A DNA stretch of 48,901 bases from Rikenella microfusus (GCA_020719385.1 DYQK01000005.1:10249-59149); one strand, 5' to 3'; numbered from the stretch's first letter, positions 25,302-33,670 are shown. Program-made: numbers and translations. The notes: generated by a model from the sequence alone, not told the origin.

Positions 25302-26585
25302 TTACTTAAAAATTCGAAAATCTTTGGTCGGATAACGAGCAGAATCGCCCAAATTTTCCTCAATTCGAAGCAGTTGATTATATTTTGTAATGTTTAACCC
25401 AAAAGGTGGTCCCGTTTTGATTAAACCTGTGTTCAAAGCAACTGCCAATTCTGAAACTGTTGTATCTTCGGTTTCGCCTGAACGAAAACTTATGATTGTC
25501 CCAAAAGAATTGGTTTGTGCAGTCTGAATGGCTAAGATGGTTTCTGTCAATGTTCCGACTTGATTTGGCTTGATTATCACAGAGTTAGCGGCTTTTTCGT
25601 TTATTCCTTTCTGCAAACGCAAAATGTTAGTCGCAAATAAATCGTCTCCAACAATTTGAATTTTGTTGCCCAATTTTTGAGTTATTGAAATCCAACCTTG
25701 CCAGTCGTCTTCGGATAAAGCATCTTCGAGAGATAAAATTGGATATTTTTGCGTTAATTTTTCCCAAAAATCTATCATTTCGTCAGATGAGAATTCTTTA
25801 TTTTCAAGCGAAAGACAATATTTATTTTTTTGCGAATCGAAAAAATGAGACGCTGCTGCGTCAATGGCGATAAAAATTTCTTCGCCTGCTCGATAATTAG
25901 TTTTCTCAACTGCCTCAAGAATCAAATTTAACGCCTCTTCGTTTGAGGAAAGATTCGGGGAAAAACCGCCGTCAATTCCGCGGTTGGTAGAATATTGATG
26001 TTGTTGCAAAACTTCTTGCAGTTGATAAAAAATCTCAATTTCCATTCGCAACGCTTCACTAAAATTTTCTGCCCCAATCGGCATAATCATAAACTCTTGA
26101 ATATCAAGGTTATTCGAAGAATGAGTGCCTCCTGTAATGAGATTCATCATTGGAATCGGCAATAAATTTGCGTTTATTCCACCGATATAGCGATAAAGTG
26201 GCTGTCCCGTAGTTTGTGCCGCCGTTTTGGCAACGGCAAGCGAAACGGCTAATGTTGTATTTGCCCCCAGTTGAAGTTTATTTTCTGTGCCGTCTAATTC
26301 CAACATTATTGAGTCAATGTAACGTTGGTCGAGAATATTTGCACCGTTTAGTTCTTCGTTGAGTGTGTCTGTGATGTGTCGAATTGCATTTTGAACGCCT
26401 TTTCCTGCGTAACGTTCCTTGTCTCCGTCTCGGAGTTCGAATGCTTCGTATTTTCCGAGTGATGTTCCTGATGGAACAGAAGCCCGCCCAATAGCCCCGT
26501 TGTCGGCAAATACTTCTACTTCGAGAGTCGGCATTCCGTTAGAATTTAAAATCTCGCGAGACTGAATATTAATAATTTGTGCCAT
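25302..26585 (-). CDS. eno: Divergent enolase with two altered active-site residues
   Basis: A 427-aa protein clearly of the enolase family and of full length. It keeps the mobile-loop Ser (SVPSGTSLG), His155 and Glu164, the Mg ligands Asp242, Glu287 and Asp314, the catalytic base Lys339 (IIKPNQVGTL), and Arg368-Ser369. Two strongly conserved residues differ. The GDEGG motif, whose Glu (yeast Glu211) is the general acid, reads GIDGG with Asp205. The SHRSGETED motif, whose His (yeast His373) contacts substrate, reads SFRSGETED with Phe367. The N-terminal LDSRGNPT is LNSNGMPT. I checked both changed codons in the DNA. It may be a weakened enolase, or a paralogue with another role; whether a canonical eno exists elsewhere cannot be seen. 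It has its own -7 box at 26598-26605. Confidence 0.85.
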   Translation of the reverse strand: MAQIINIQSREILNSNGMPTLEVEVFADNGAIGRASVPSGTSLGKYEAFELRDGDKERYAGKGVQNAIRHITDTLNEELNGANILDQRYIDSIMLELDGTENKLQLGANTTLAVSLAVAKTAAQTTGQPLYRYIGGINANLLPIPMMNLITGGTHSSNNLDIQEFMIMPIGAENFSEALRMEIEIFYQLQEVLQQHQYSTNRGIDGGFSPNLSSNEEALNLILEAVEKTNYRAGEEIFIAIDAAASHFFDSQKNKYCLSLENKEFSSDEMIDFWEKLTQKYPILSLEDALSEDDWQGWISITQKLGNKIQIVGDDLFATNILRLQKGINEKAANSVIIKPNQVGTLTETILAIQTAQTNSFGTIISFRSGETEDTTVSELAVALNTGLIKTGPPFGLNITKYNQLLRIEENLGDSARYPTKDFRIFK

Positions 26586-26597
26586 AACTTTTTTTTA

Positions 26598-26605
26598 CAA
26601 AGTTA
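26598..26605 (-). promoter_or_regulatory. Enolase-gene promoter, -7 element
   Basis: TAACTTTG on the minus strand, 12 nt before the start codon, giving a very short leader. Confidence 0.45.
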
Positions 26606-26666
26606 ACTTTTATTTGTGAAAAGAAAAATTTATTTGCGAAAATTTTTTCGATTCGAGAAAAAATAT

Positions 26667-26674
26667 TACCTTTG
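26667..26674 (+). promoter_or_regulatory. purD promoter, -7 element
   Basis: TACCTTTG lies 25 nt before the purD ATG. It is divergent from the enolase promoter 60 bases away. Confidence 0.5.
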
Positions 26675-26699
26675 CGAGTCAAAATAAACATTTTGTTCA

Positions 26700-27974
26700 A
26701 TGAAAATTTTACTTTTAGGTTCGGGTGGTCGCGAGAACGCACTTGCGTGGCATATCGCAAAGAGTCAAAAACTTACCTCATTATTCATTGCCCCAGGAAA
26801 CGCAGGAACAGAGGATTTTGGGAAGAATGTTCCATTAAACATTACCGATTTCGAGGAGATTAAACGTTTTGTCGTTGAAAATAAAATCGATATGGTTGTT
26901 GCTGGTTCAGAAGAAAGTTTAGTCAAAGGTATTCACGATTATTTTTTGGCAGATAAAATGTTGAAAAAAACTTTCGTTGTCGGTCCTTGTAAAAACGCTG
27001 CTCTCTTGGAAGGGAGTAAGGATTTTGCAAAAAAATTTATGAGTCGTTACAAAATTCCAACTGCCGAGCATGCCACTTTTTCGAGTCCCTCGATTCTTGA
27101 AGGAATGGAGTTTTTAAAAACATTACCGCCTCCTTTTGTGTTAAAAGCAGACGGTTTAGCTGCAGGAAAAGGAGTATTAATCGTAAATACTCTCTCGGAG
27201 GCAATTACGATTCTTAAGGAAATGTTAGGTGGAAAATTCGGAGAAGCAAGCCGAAAAGTTGTTGTTGAACGATATTTGGAAGGAATGGAATTGTCCGTTT
27301 TCGTTGCAACAGACGGGAAAAATTATAAACTTTTACCTTCGGCGAAAGATTATAAACGTATCGGCGAGGGCGATTCGGGCTTGAACACAGGCGGAATGGG
27401 CGCGATCTCTCCTGTGCATTTTGCGAACAAAGAATTTTTGCAAAAAGTTCAGGAACGCATTGTTGAACCAACGTTAAAAGGATTGCAAAACGAGGGCATT
27501 TTGTATCAAGGTTTTTTGTTTTTGGGTTTAATGAATGTAAAAGGAAATCCGTATGTTATTGAGTATAATGTTCGTTTGGGTGACCCCGAAACTGAAGTGA
27601 TTTTACCTTTGTTAAAATCTGATTTTCTCGAAATGTGTGAAGCAATAAAAAATGGTACTTTAGATTCTTATCATTTGGAAATAGATTCTCGCGTTGCGGC
27701 AACGGTAATGTTGGTTTCTCGCGGCTATCCCAAAGATTATAATTCAGGAAAAATAGTGAGACATTTAGAGGAAGTTAGCGATTGTTACGTTTTTCATGCA
27801 GGAACGAAAAAAGAAAATAACGAAATTCGAACTAACGGCGGAAGAGTTTTTTCAATAACAGGCGTTGCTCCGACTCTCGAAGAGGCTTTGCAGAAATGTT
27901 ATAAAAACGCAGCAATTATAGATTTTGATGGAAAATATTATCGCCGCGATATAGGTTTTGATTTGAAGAAGTGA
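26700..27974 (+). CDS. purD: Phosphoribosylamine-glycine ligase (GAR synthetase)
   Basis: A 424-aa ATP-grasp enzyme with the PurD N-terminus (MKILLLGSGGRENALAWHIAKS), IAPGNAGTEDFG, the ATP-grasp strand FVLKADGLAAGKGVLI, GEGDSGLNTGGMGAISPV and the metal-binding NVRLGDPETEVILP. It joins glycine to 5-phosphoribosylamine in the second step of purine synthesis. Length and motifs are complete. It is the only purine gene in the window, with its own promoter, and is closed by a stem-loop. Confidence 0.96.
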   Translation: MKILLLGSGGRENALAWHIAKSQKLTSLFIAPGNAGTEDFGKNVPLNITDFEEIKRFVVENKIDMVVAGSEESLVKGIHDYFLADKMLKKTFVVGPCKNAALLEGSKDFAKKFMSRYKIPTAEHATFSSPSILEGMEFLKTLPPPFVLKADGLAAGKGVLIVNTLSEAITILKEMLGGKFGEASRKVVVERYLEGMELSVFVATDGKNYKLLPSAKDYKRIGEGDSGLNTGGMGAISPVHFANKEFLQKVQERIVEPTLKGLQNEGILYQGFLFLGLMNVKGNPYVIEYNVRLGDPETEVILPLLKSDFLEMCEAIKNGTLDSYHLEIDSRVAATVMLVSRGYPKDYNSGKIVRHLEEVSDCYVFHAGTKKENNEIRTNGGRVFSITGVAPTLEEALQKCYKNAAIIDFDGKYYRRDIGFDLKK

Positions 27975-27997
27975 ATTTTAGATAAAAAAGTTGACGA

Positions 27998-28031
27998 AAA
28001 TTTGTCAGGTTTTTTTGAATCTGACAAATTT
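27998..28031 (+). terminator. Stem-loop after purD
   Basis: AAATTTGTCAG (27998-28008) and CTGACAAATTT (28021-28031) form a perfect 11-bp stem. It is followed by GTGGGGTTTT rather than an immediate T-run, so termination is likely but not textbook. Confidence 0.65.
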
Positions 28032-28107
28032 GTGGGGTTTTCTCAAAAAAATTTCGAAAAAGTAAAATTTTCTCAAGAAAAAATTGTTTTTTCACAAAAA
28101 TTTTAAT

Positions 28108-28115
28108 TATATTTG
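28108..28115 (+). promoter_or_regulatory. clpP promoter, -7 element
   Basis: TATATTTG with ATTG 21 nt upstream (28083-28086), 30 nt before the ATG. The upstream TTTTCTCAA element at 28068-28076 resembles that before the tandem nuclease genes. Confidence 0.55.
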
Positions 28116-28145
28116 CAAAAAAATTGATTCTTAACTTTTTTAACA

Positions 28146-28751
28146 ATGAAATATTTCGAAGACGACGATTCTGACGAAATCAAACAGAGCAAAGAAGGGC
28201 GTTTTTTTAACCAACATTTTCTGAAACAACGCAAAATTTTTCTTTGGGGTCCCGTTATGGACGATTCTGCAAGAGACATAACAAACCGATTATTATATCT
28301 CGAAGACCAAAAACCGGGTGAAAATATTTATTTTTTCATCAATAGTCCTGGTGGGGTTGTTACGTCAGGAATGGTGATTTATGACACAATAAAAATGATT
28401 TCCTCGCCTGTCGTAACGATTTGCACGGGTTTAGCGGCTTCAATGGCTTCGATTTTGTTGTCTGTCGGTGCAAAGGGAAAACGTTACATTTATCCCAACG
28501 GCAGAGTGTTGATTCATCAACCAAGCATCGGCGAAACAATGGGTGACGCAACAGATTTAGAAATTGAAGCAAGAGAAATAGTGAAAATCAAGCACTTAGG
28601 AGCAGAAATCTTGGCAACAAATTGCAGTCAACCTATCGAAAAAATTTACAAAGATTTTGATAGAGATTATTGGATGGACGCAAATGAAGCGTTGCAATAT
28701 GGAATTGTTGATAAAATTGTCAACAAAATGGACGAAATTTATTTGAAATAA
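28146..28751 (+). CDS. clpP: ClpP-type protease subunit, not linked to clpX
   Basis: A 201-aa serine protease with the ClpP landmarks: INSPGGVVTSGMVIYD, the nucleophile Ser99 in GLAASMAS, His124 in VLIHQPS, and the downstream FDRDYWMDANEALQYGIVD with the likely third residue Asp174. ClpP forms a two-ring barrel fed by ClpX or ClpA-type unfoldases in the cytosol. No tig or clpX gene is near, although the main clpP is usually in a tig-clpP-clpX run, so this could be a second ClpP paralogue. It is a single-gene unit with its own promoter. Confidence 0.92.
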   Translation: MKYFEDDDSDEIKQSKEGRFFNQHFLKQRKIFLWGPVMDDSARDITNRLLYLEDQKPGENIYFFINSPGGVVTSGMVIYDTIKMISSPVVTICTGLAASMASILLSVGAKGKRYIYPNGRVLIHQPSIGETMGDATDLEIEAREIVKIKHLGAEILATNCSQPIEKIYKDFDRDYWMDANEALQYGIVDKIVNKMDEIYLK

Positions 28752-28774
28752 ATTTTTCTCATTAAAAACAAAAT

Positions 28775-28810
28775 ATTTCTGCAAGATTTTTCTCAAAATT
28801 TTGCAGAAAT
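28775..28810 (+). terminator. Hairpin after clpP
   Basis: ATTTCTGCAA (28775-28784) and TTGCAGAAAT (28801-28810) form a perfect 10-bp stem around a 16-nt loop. The T-run that follows is imperfect. Confidence 0.5.
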
Positions 28811-28832
28811 CATTTAAAAACATTTTTTTCTT

Positions 28833-29720
28833 ATGCGTTTAATTCGTTTTGATTGGGCAATGAAGACGATTTTGCGAGACAAGGCAAACTTCGATATTCT
28901 CGAAGGATTTCTCGCCGCACTTTTAAACGATGACGAGATAAAAATTCTCTCGATTCTCGAAAGCGAAGGGAATCAAATCTTAGAGACAGATAAGTTTAAC
29001 CGCGTCGATTTGTTAGTGCAAGACAGTTTGAATCGCAAAATTATTATTGAGATACAAAACTCACGCGAGACAGATTATTTGAAGCGAATTTTGTACGGAA
29101 CTTCGAAAATTATTGTCGAAAATCAAAAACTCGGCGATAGTTTTGTGAACGTTGCGAAGGTTATCTCGATAAGTATTTTGTATTTTAACCTTGGTTATGG
29201 AAATGATTATTTGTATTCGGGGACAACAGAGTTTCGTGGAATGAATTTGGATGAAAAATTAGTGATTCGCGAGCGTGTCAAGTCTGATGAGGATTCTGAC
29301 CGCAAGTTTAAACTTGTCGAGACAAATATTTTTCCCGAATATTATTTGATAAATGTTGAGCGTTACAAAAATATTGTGAGCAAACACATTGACGAGTGGA
29401 TTTATTTGATGAAAAATAATGAGGTTTTAGAGAATTTTTCGTCGAAAAACATAAACAAAGCACGGCAAAAGTTAGCGGTTTTGAATATGTCGGATGAGGA
29501 GCGCAAGATTTATGAGCGTTACGTTACAGACGAGGTTATTGACAAGGCACAGATATTAGCGATAAAAGAAGTGGCAGAGATTTTTAATGAGGGGAAAAAC
29601 GAGGGGAAAATCGAAGGGAAAATCGAAACGGCTCAGAATCTGAAGAAGTTAAATGTTCCTGTTTCGACTATTTCTGAGGCAACAGGACTCTCGCAAGAGG
29701 AAATCGAAAAAATTATTTAA
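28833..29720 (+). CDS. Rpn-family recombination-promoting nuclease / putative transposase (PD-(D/E)XK)
   Basis: A 295-aa protein with the typical Rpn opening (FDWAMKTILRDKANFDILEGFLAALL) and a PD-(D/E)XK core, RVDLLVQDSLNRKIIIEIQNSRE, where Asp and the Glu-Ile-Gln stretch occupy the active-site places. Rpn proteins are DNA endonucleases found in many copies in Bacteroidota. The tail has a short repeat (EGKNEGKIEGKIE) encoded by near-identical 12-bp units, then a small helical end, both usual for the family. It ends 3 bp before the Ppx/GppA gene, so they share a transcript, though no functional tie is known. It is not flanked by IS-type inverted repeats. Confidence 0.85.
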   Translation: MRLIRFDWAMKTILRDKANFDILEGFLAALLNDDEIKILSILESEGNQILETDKFNRVDLLVQDSLNRKIIIEIQNSRETDYLKRILYGTSKIIVENQKLGDSFVNVAKVISISILYFNLGYGNDYLYSGTTEFRGMNLDEKLVIRERVKSDEDSDRKFKLVETNIFPEYYLINVERYKNIVSKHIDEWIYLMKNNEVLENFSSKNINKARQKLAVLNMSDEERKIYERYVTDEVIDKAQILAIKEVAEIFNEGKNEGKIEGKIETAQNLKKLNVPVSTISEATGLSQEEIEKII

Positions 29721-29723
29721 AAA

Positions 29724-30623
29724 ATGGAGTTATTGAAATTCGCTGCTATTGATATTGGAACTAACGCAATGCGTTTGTTAATTAACAATGTTATTGAGGA
29801 TAAATTTCCCAATAAAGTTTCATTTATCAAAGAATCATTGATTCGTTTGCCGATTCGTCTTGGCGAAGACGTTTTTAAAGACGGAATTATCGGTGAGAAG
29901 AAAATCGAAAAACTTATCAAAGCACTTACTGCGTATCGTTTATTGATGGAAATAGAGGAGGTTTTTGATTTTCGTGCTTGTGCTACTTCGGCTATGCGTC
30001 AGGCAACTAATTCGCAGGAAGTTATTGAAAAAGTTTTTTCAGAAACAGGAATTTTGATAAATGTTATCTCGGGCAAAGAAGAAGCCGATTTGCTTTACAA
30101 AGCACAGGCAATTAATCTTTTGGACGAGAAACATTTTTATCTTTCCGTAGATTTGGGAGGCGGAAGCATTGAGTTAACACTTTTTTCGAACCAAGAATCT
30201 ATCGTTTCGCGGTCTTTTGAGGTCGGAACAGTGAGGTTTTTGAATAAAATTGTTGAGAAAAAAGAAGTTAAAAATCTCAAAGAATTTGTTCAACAAGTTA
30301 AAAAAGAATATCAACCTTTGACTCTTATTGGTTCGGGAGGGAATATTAATAAACTTTTTAAACTTTCGAAAAATGTCGAAAATACGCCGTTAGACGTTAA
30401 ACAAATTAAAAAACTTCACAAACAACTGGCTGCTTTGTCAGTGTTGGACCGAATGAAATTTTTTGAACTCAACCCCGACCGCGCTGACGTTATTGTTCCT
30501 GCAGCGAAAATATTTCTGCAAGTAATGAAATGGAGCGATGTTACTGAAATTTTTGTGCCCTCAGTGGGACTTTCTGACGGAATTGTGAAACAATTATATC
30601 TCGAATTTCTTCTAAAAAGATAA
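29724..30623 (+). CDS. Ppx/GppA-family phosphatase (exopolyphosphatase or pppGpp hydrolase)
   Basis: A 299-aa protein of the sugar kinase/Hsp70-like ATPase fold. It opens with the phosphate-binding AAIDIGTNAMRLLI, has ACATSAMRQATNSQEV, and the second phosphate loop LSVDLGGGSIELTLF. This is the short (about 300 aa) form lacking the C-terminal HD domain, common in Bacteroidota. Members remove phosphate from polyphosphate or convert pppGpp to ppGpp, and the sequence alone does not decide which. It lies between an Rpn gene (3 bp before) and the DmsBC fusion (4 bp after), so all three are one transcript. Confidence 0.9.
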   Translation: MELLKFAAIDIGTNAMRLLINNVIEDKFPNKVSFIKESLIRLPIRLGEDVFKDGIIGEKKIEKLIKALTAYRLLMEIEEVFDFRACATSAMRQATNSQEVIEKVFSETGILINVISGKEEADLLYKAQAINLLDEKHFYLSVDLGGGSIELTLFSNQESIVSRSFEVGTVRFLNKIVEKKEVKNLKEFVQQVKKEYQPLTLIGSGGNINKLFKLSKNVENTPLDVKQIKKLHKQLAALSVLDRMKFFELNPDRADVIVPAAKIFLQVMKWSDVTEIFVPSVGLSDGIVKQLYLEFLLKR

Positions 30624-30627
30624 AAAA

Positions 30628-31956
30628 ATGTTGCGTTTTCTGCTCGATTTAAACAAATGCGTTGGTTGTGAGGCGTGTGTTGTTGCCTGTTTTAACGAAA
30701 ATAAACTTGTCCTTCGCAATGTCAATGTTTACAACGAATTTCAACATCCGTTGCTTTCGACTTTTCGACTTTCGCTTTCTTGTAATCATTGTCTTGAGTC
30801 TCCGTGTTTGAAAAATTGTCCTGCAAACGCATATTCGCGTTCAGAAACGGGTGCAGTTTTGCATTCCGCCGAAAAATGTATTGGATGCAAGTTTTGTACT
30901 TGGCAATGTCCTTACGATGCACCGAAATATCAAGAAAATATGGGTACGGTTGCGAAATGTACGTTTTGCAACGAAAAACTTTTGCAAAATGAAAAACCTG
31001 CTTGCGTTTTGGGCTGTCCCACTGGTGCCTTGAGTGTTGAGGAGAAGAAAACGAATATTTCGCCGCAGAAAATAAACGGTTTTACCGAGAAAAATACGGT
31101 GCCGCTGATTCGTATTATTCCGTTGCGAGAAGAAAATTCGACTCCGATTTTGCAAAATACATTTTTAGAAGACGAAAAAACGTTGTTTAACGAAACTTTT
31201 GAGTCTCCAAAATCGAAAATTTCTCTGAAAAAAGAATTTCCATTGACAATTTTTACATTTCTTGCGACAATTTTAGTTTCGACATTTCTTGCTTCGGCGA
31301 TTTCGGGTTTTGAAGTGAATATTTTTGCGTTTGCAGGTGCAGGAATTCTTGCGACAATATTGAGTACGCTGCATCTGGGAAAACCACTTCGGGCTTTTCG
31401 GGCAATTTTTAATTTAAAAAATTCTTGGCTGAGCAGAGAAATATTTTTCTTCGGAGGATTTCTCTTCGGGGCAATTCTCTATTTTCTGTTTTTTAAATTT
31501 CAGTTTCTTGCTTGGCTCACGGGACTTTCAGGACTAATTGCGATGTTTTCGATAGACATGGTTTATCAAGTTGCGAGACCCAAAAAACCAACAGATATGC
31601 ACAGCGCAGACACACTTTTAACTTCTTTGTGCTTAACTTCGCTATTTATTGAGAAATATTACATTTTTTTGGGGTTTGTTTTAGTGAAAAGTTTTTTGTA
31701 TTTGTATCGAAAATTTTATTTTCATCAACATAAATTTTCAATAAATTACATTTTTTCGATTTTGCGAATTTTATTTTTACTTTTTATTCCTGCAATTTTG
31801 TTTTTATCAAAAACTTCAATTCTTTTTTGGGGAATAACTTTCTGCATTTTGATAAGCGAATTTATTGACCGCTGCGAATTTTACTCCGACTTGGATGTTA
31901 TTACTCCGAAAAAACAAATTTTTCACGACATTTTTTTCGAATTGAAAGAAAATTAA
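30628..31956 (+). CDS. Fused DmsB-DmsC type subunit: four 4Fe-4S clusters plus membrane anchor
   Basis: A 442-aa protein. Residues 1-140 hold sixteen Cys in four 4Fe-4S groups: 11/14/17/21, 52/55/60/64, 84/87/90/94 and 111/114/126/130, the DmsB pattern. From about 205 to 425 there are roughly eight hydrophobic segments of the DmsC/NrfD anchor type, including the conserved STLHLGKPLRAFRAI. In DMSO-reductase-like enzymes these parts carry electrons from quinol to a molybdopterin subunit. Here they form one polypeptide, and no catalytic subunit gene is present before or after, or elsewhere in the window. It ends the Rpn-Ppx run. The partner may be encoded elsewhere, or the protein may serve another redox route. 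Confidence 0.85.
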   Translation: MLRFLLDLNKCVGCEACVVACFNENKLVLRNVNVYNEFQHPLLSTFRLSLSCNHCLESPCLKNCPANAYSRSETGAVLHSAEKCIGCKFCTWQCPYDAPKYQENMGTVAKCTFCNEKLLQNEKPACVLGCPTGALSVEEKKTNISPQKINGFTEKNTVPLIRIIPLREENSTPILQNTFLEDEKTLFNETFESPKSKISLKKEFPLTIFTFLATILVSTFLASAISGFEVNIFAFAGAGILATILSTLHLGKPLRAFRAIFNLKNSWLSREIFFFGGFLFGAILYFLFFKFQFLAWLTGLSGLIAMFSIDMVYQVARPKKPTDMHSADTLLTSLCLTSLFIEKYYIFLGFVLVKSFLYLYRKFYFHQHKFSINYIFSILRILFLLFIPAILFLSKTSILFWGITFCILISEFIDRCEFYSDLDVITPKKQIFHDIFFELKEN

Positions 31957-32250
31957 TTGCAAAAAATTTTGGGGATTGTTGTTTAATTATAGGTGTTTAA
32001 ATTATGTATAATTTTGTAAAAAATTAAAGACAAAATGAGTATTTTTTTCAAAATTTATCGCATTTATAACCCAATTTTTTGTTAAAATCAGATAAATTAA
32101 GTTAAAATTTGTGAAATATTTTGATTGTATTTCCCTTTTTTCAGGGTCACGAATGATAATTATTGATAGATGTATGAATTGCGAAATATTTTGTTAGGAA
32201 GTTCTTATTTGATAATTCGCAATAATTCTTTTTCGATTTTTGAGAAATAA
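31957..32250. other. Intergenic stretch between convergent genes, no gene recognised
   Basis: About 290 AT-rich bases between the stops of the DmsBC fusion and the oxidoreductase operon. I see no tRNA, no ORF beyond about 16 codons, no CRISPR-like repeat and no transposon end. A small slightly richer patch (CCCTTTTTTCAGGGTCACG, 32132-32150) contains a short CCCT/AGGG hairpin followed by TCACG. It could be degraded coding sequence or an unrecognised small RNA. Confidence 0.5.
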
Positions 32251-32284
32251 AAAAAATTCCACAAATTAATTTGTGGAATTTTTT
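32251..32284. terminator. Bidirectional terminator (perfect 34-bp palindrome)
   Basis: AAAAAATTCCACAAATT is followed at once by its exact reverse complement, centred at 32267/32268. The A-run and T-run ends serve both strands. It lies just after the last oxidoreductase gene on the minus strand. Confidence 0.85.
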
Positions 32285-32296
32285 TTCGGAAAAAGT

Positions 32297-32848
32297 TTAC
32301 ACTTTTTGAGTTTGTTCAACAATTTCTTTGCCTCGTTCAACGGCGGTCATATTTTCAGGAATCAAATTATGATGGCGTGCAGGAAGCGATTTTTTTAATC
32401 CTGCCTCAACATTTTTGTCTTGAACGACAGGTTTAATTTTCAAATACGCACCCAAAACAACCATGTTCATTGTTTTAGTCATTCCCATTTTAGCGGCTTC
32501 TTGTGCTGCTTGAACCAAGAAAATGTTAATATCTTTGCGTGTCGGAGGACGCGTGATTCCGTTGTCGTCATACAAAAGTGTTCCTCCTGGTTTTATCGAT
32601 TTCTCGAATTTATCCAAAGATTGTTGATTTAAAATGATGGCTGTATCAAAAATGTTCAAAATCGGCGAACTGATTCGTTCATCACTAATGATAACGGTAA
32701 CGTTGGCTGTTCCTCCTCTCATTTCGGGACCGTAAGAAGGCATCCAACTAACCTCTTGATTTTGCATTACTCCAGAGTACGCTAAGATTTTGCCCATTGA
32801 CAAAACACCCTGACCACCAAATCCTGCGATAATAATTTCTTCTGTCAT
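32297..32848 (-). CDS. 2-oxoacid:ferredoxin oxidoreductase gamma subunit
   Basis: A 183-aa protein with the gamma-subunit start IIIAGFGGQGVLSMGKILAYSGVMQ and SYGPEMRGGTANVTVIIS, both hallmarks of this subunit. In the four-subunit enzyme it completes the alpha-beta-gamma-delta unit that oxidises a 2-oxoacid with CoA and reduces ferredoxin. It is the last gene of the operon, 33 bp after the beta subunit. Which oxoacid (2-oxoglutarate or branched-chain 2-oxoacids) is used cannot be read from it. Confidence 0.92.
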   Translation of the reverse strand: MTEEIIIAGFGGQGVLSMGKILAYSGVMQNQEVSWMPSYGPEMRGGTANVTVIISDERISSPILNIFDTAIILNQQSLDKFEKSIKPGGTLLYDDNGITRPPTRKDINIFLVQAAQEAAKMGMTKTMNMVVLGAYLKIKPVVQDKNVEAGLKKSLPARHHNLIPENMTAVERGKEIVEQTQKV

Positions 32849-32881
32849 GAAAAATTCTTGTTTTCGAAGGTGAAAAAATTT

Positions 32882-33670
32882 TTAGACATCTTTAATGTCA
32901 CCCAAAGGATAAAATGGAAACATATTTTCGACCATCCATTTATTTGCTTGAACAGGCGAAACTTTCCAACCCGAATTACAATTCGAGACAACCTCGACAA
33001 AAGAGAGTCCTTTTTTCTCTTTTTGATTTTGAAATGCTTTTAAAATCGCTTTTTTTGCTTTGCGAACATTTCCCGGCGTATGAACTGCCTGACGCGTGAC
33101 AAAACTGGTTCCAGGAAGTTGAGCGATTAATTCTGTAATTTTCAATGGATGTCCCATCGATTTTACATCTCTACCATACGGGCAAGTCGAGGCACGCATT
33201 CCAGGAAGTGTTGTCGGAGCCATTTGTCCGCCTGTCATTCCGTAAATTCCGTTATTGACAAAAATAATCGTAATATTTTCACCTCTGTTGCACGCATGAA
33301 TTGTTTCGGCTGTGCCGATGGCGGCTAAATCGCCGTCTCCTTGATAAGTGAAAACAAATTTTTCGGGAAAAACTCGTTTAATACCTGTTGCGACAGCAGG
33401 AGCGCGTCCGTGAGCGGCTTGCTGCATATCGATGTCCATAAATTCGTAGGCAAGAACGGAGCAGCCAACAGGTGCAACGCCGATGGTTTGCTCTGAAATT
33501 CCCATTTCCTCCAGAACTTCAAGAACCAAACGATGAATCACACCGTGTCCGCAACCAGGACAATAACTCAAAGGTTTCTCGGTGAATAATTTGGTTTTTT
33601 GGAAGACTAAATTTTCGGGACGAATAATGTCTTCAAGAGTGATGTTTTCTTCCATTCGTTTATCCTCCAA
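32882..33670 (-). CDS. 2-oxoacid:ferredoxin oxidoreductase beta subunit (TPP-binding)
   Basis: A 262-aa protein with the thiamine-diphosphate signature: YQGDGDLAAIG, then IIFVNNGIYGMTGGQMAPTT, plus a SYCPGCGHGVIHR Cys pair near the start. It holds the TPP site where the oxoacid is decarboxylated. Its annotated start overlaps the end of the alpha gene by 11 bp; the second Met (33655) would leave a small gap and is also possible. Shape and neighbours fit the KorB/VorA class. Confidence 0.92.
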   Translation of the reverse strand: MEDKRMEENITLEDIIRPENLVFQKTKLFTEKPLSYCPGCGHGVIHRLVLEVLEEMGISEQTIGVAPVGCSVLAYEFMDIDMQQAAHGRAPAVATGIKRVFPEKFVFTYQGDGDLAAIGTAETIHACNRGENITIIFVNNGIYGMTGGQMAPTTLPGMRASTCPYGRDVKSMGHPLKITELIAQLPGTSFVTRQAVHTPGNVRKAKKAILKAFQNQKEKKGLSFVEVVSNCNSGWKVSPVQANKWMVENMFPFYPLGDIKDV

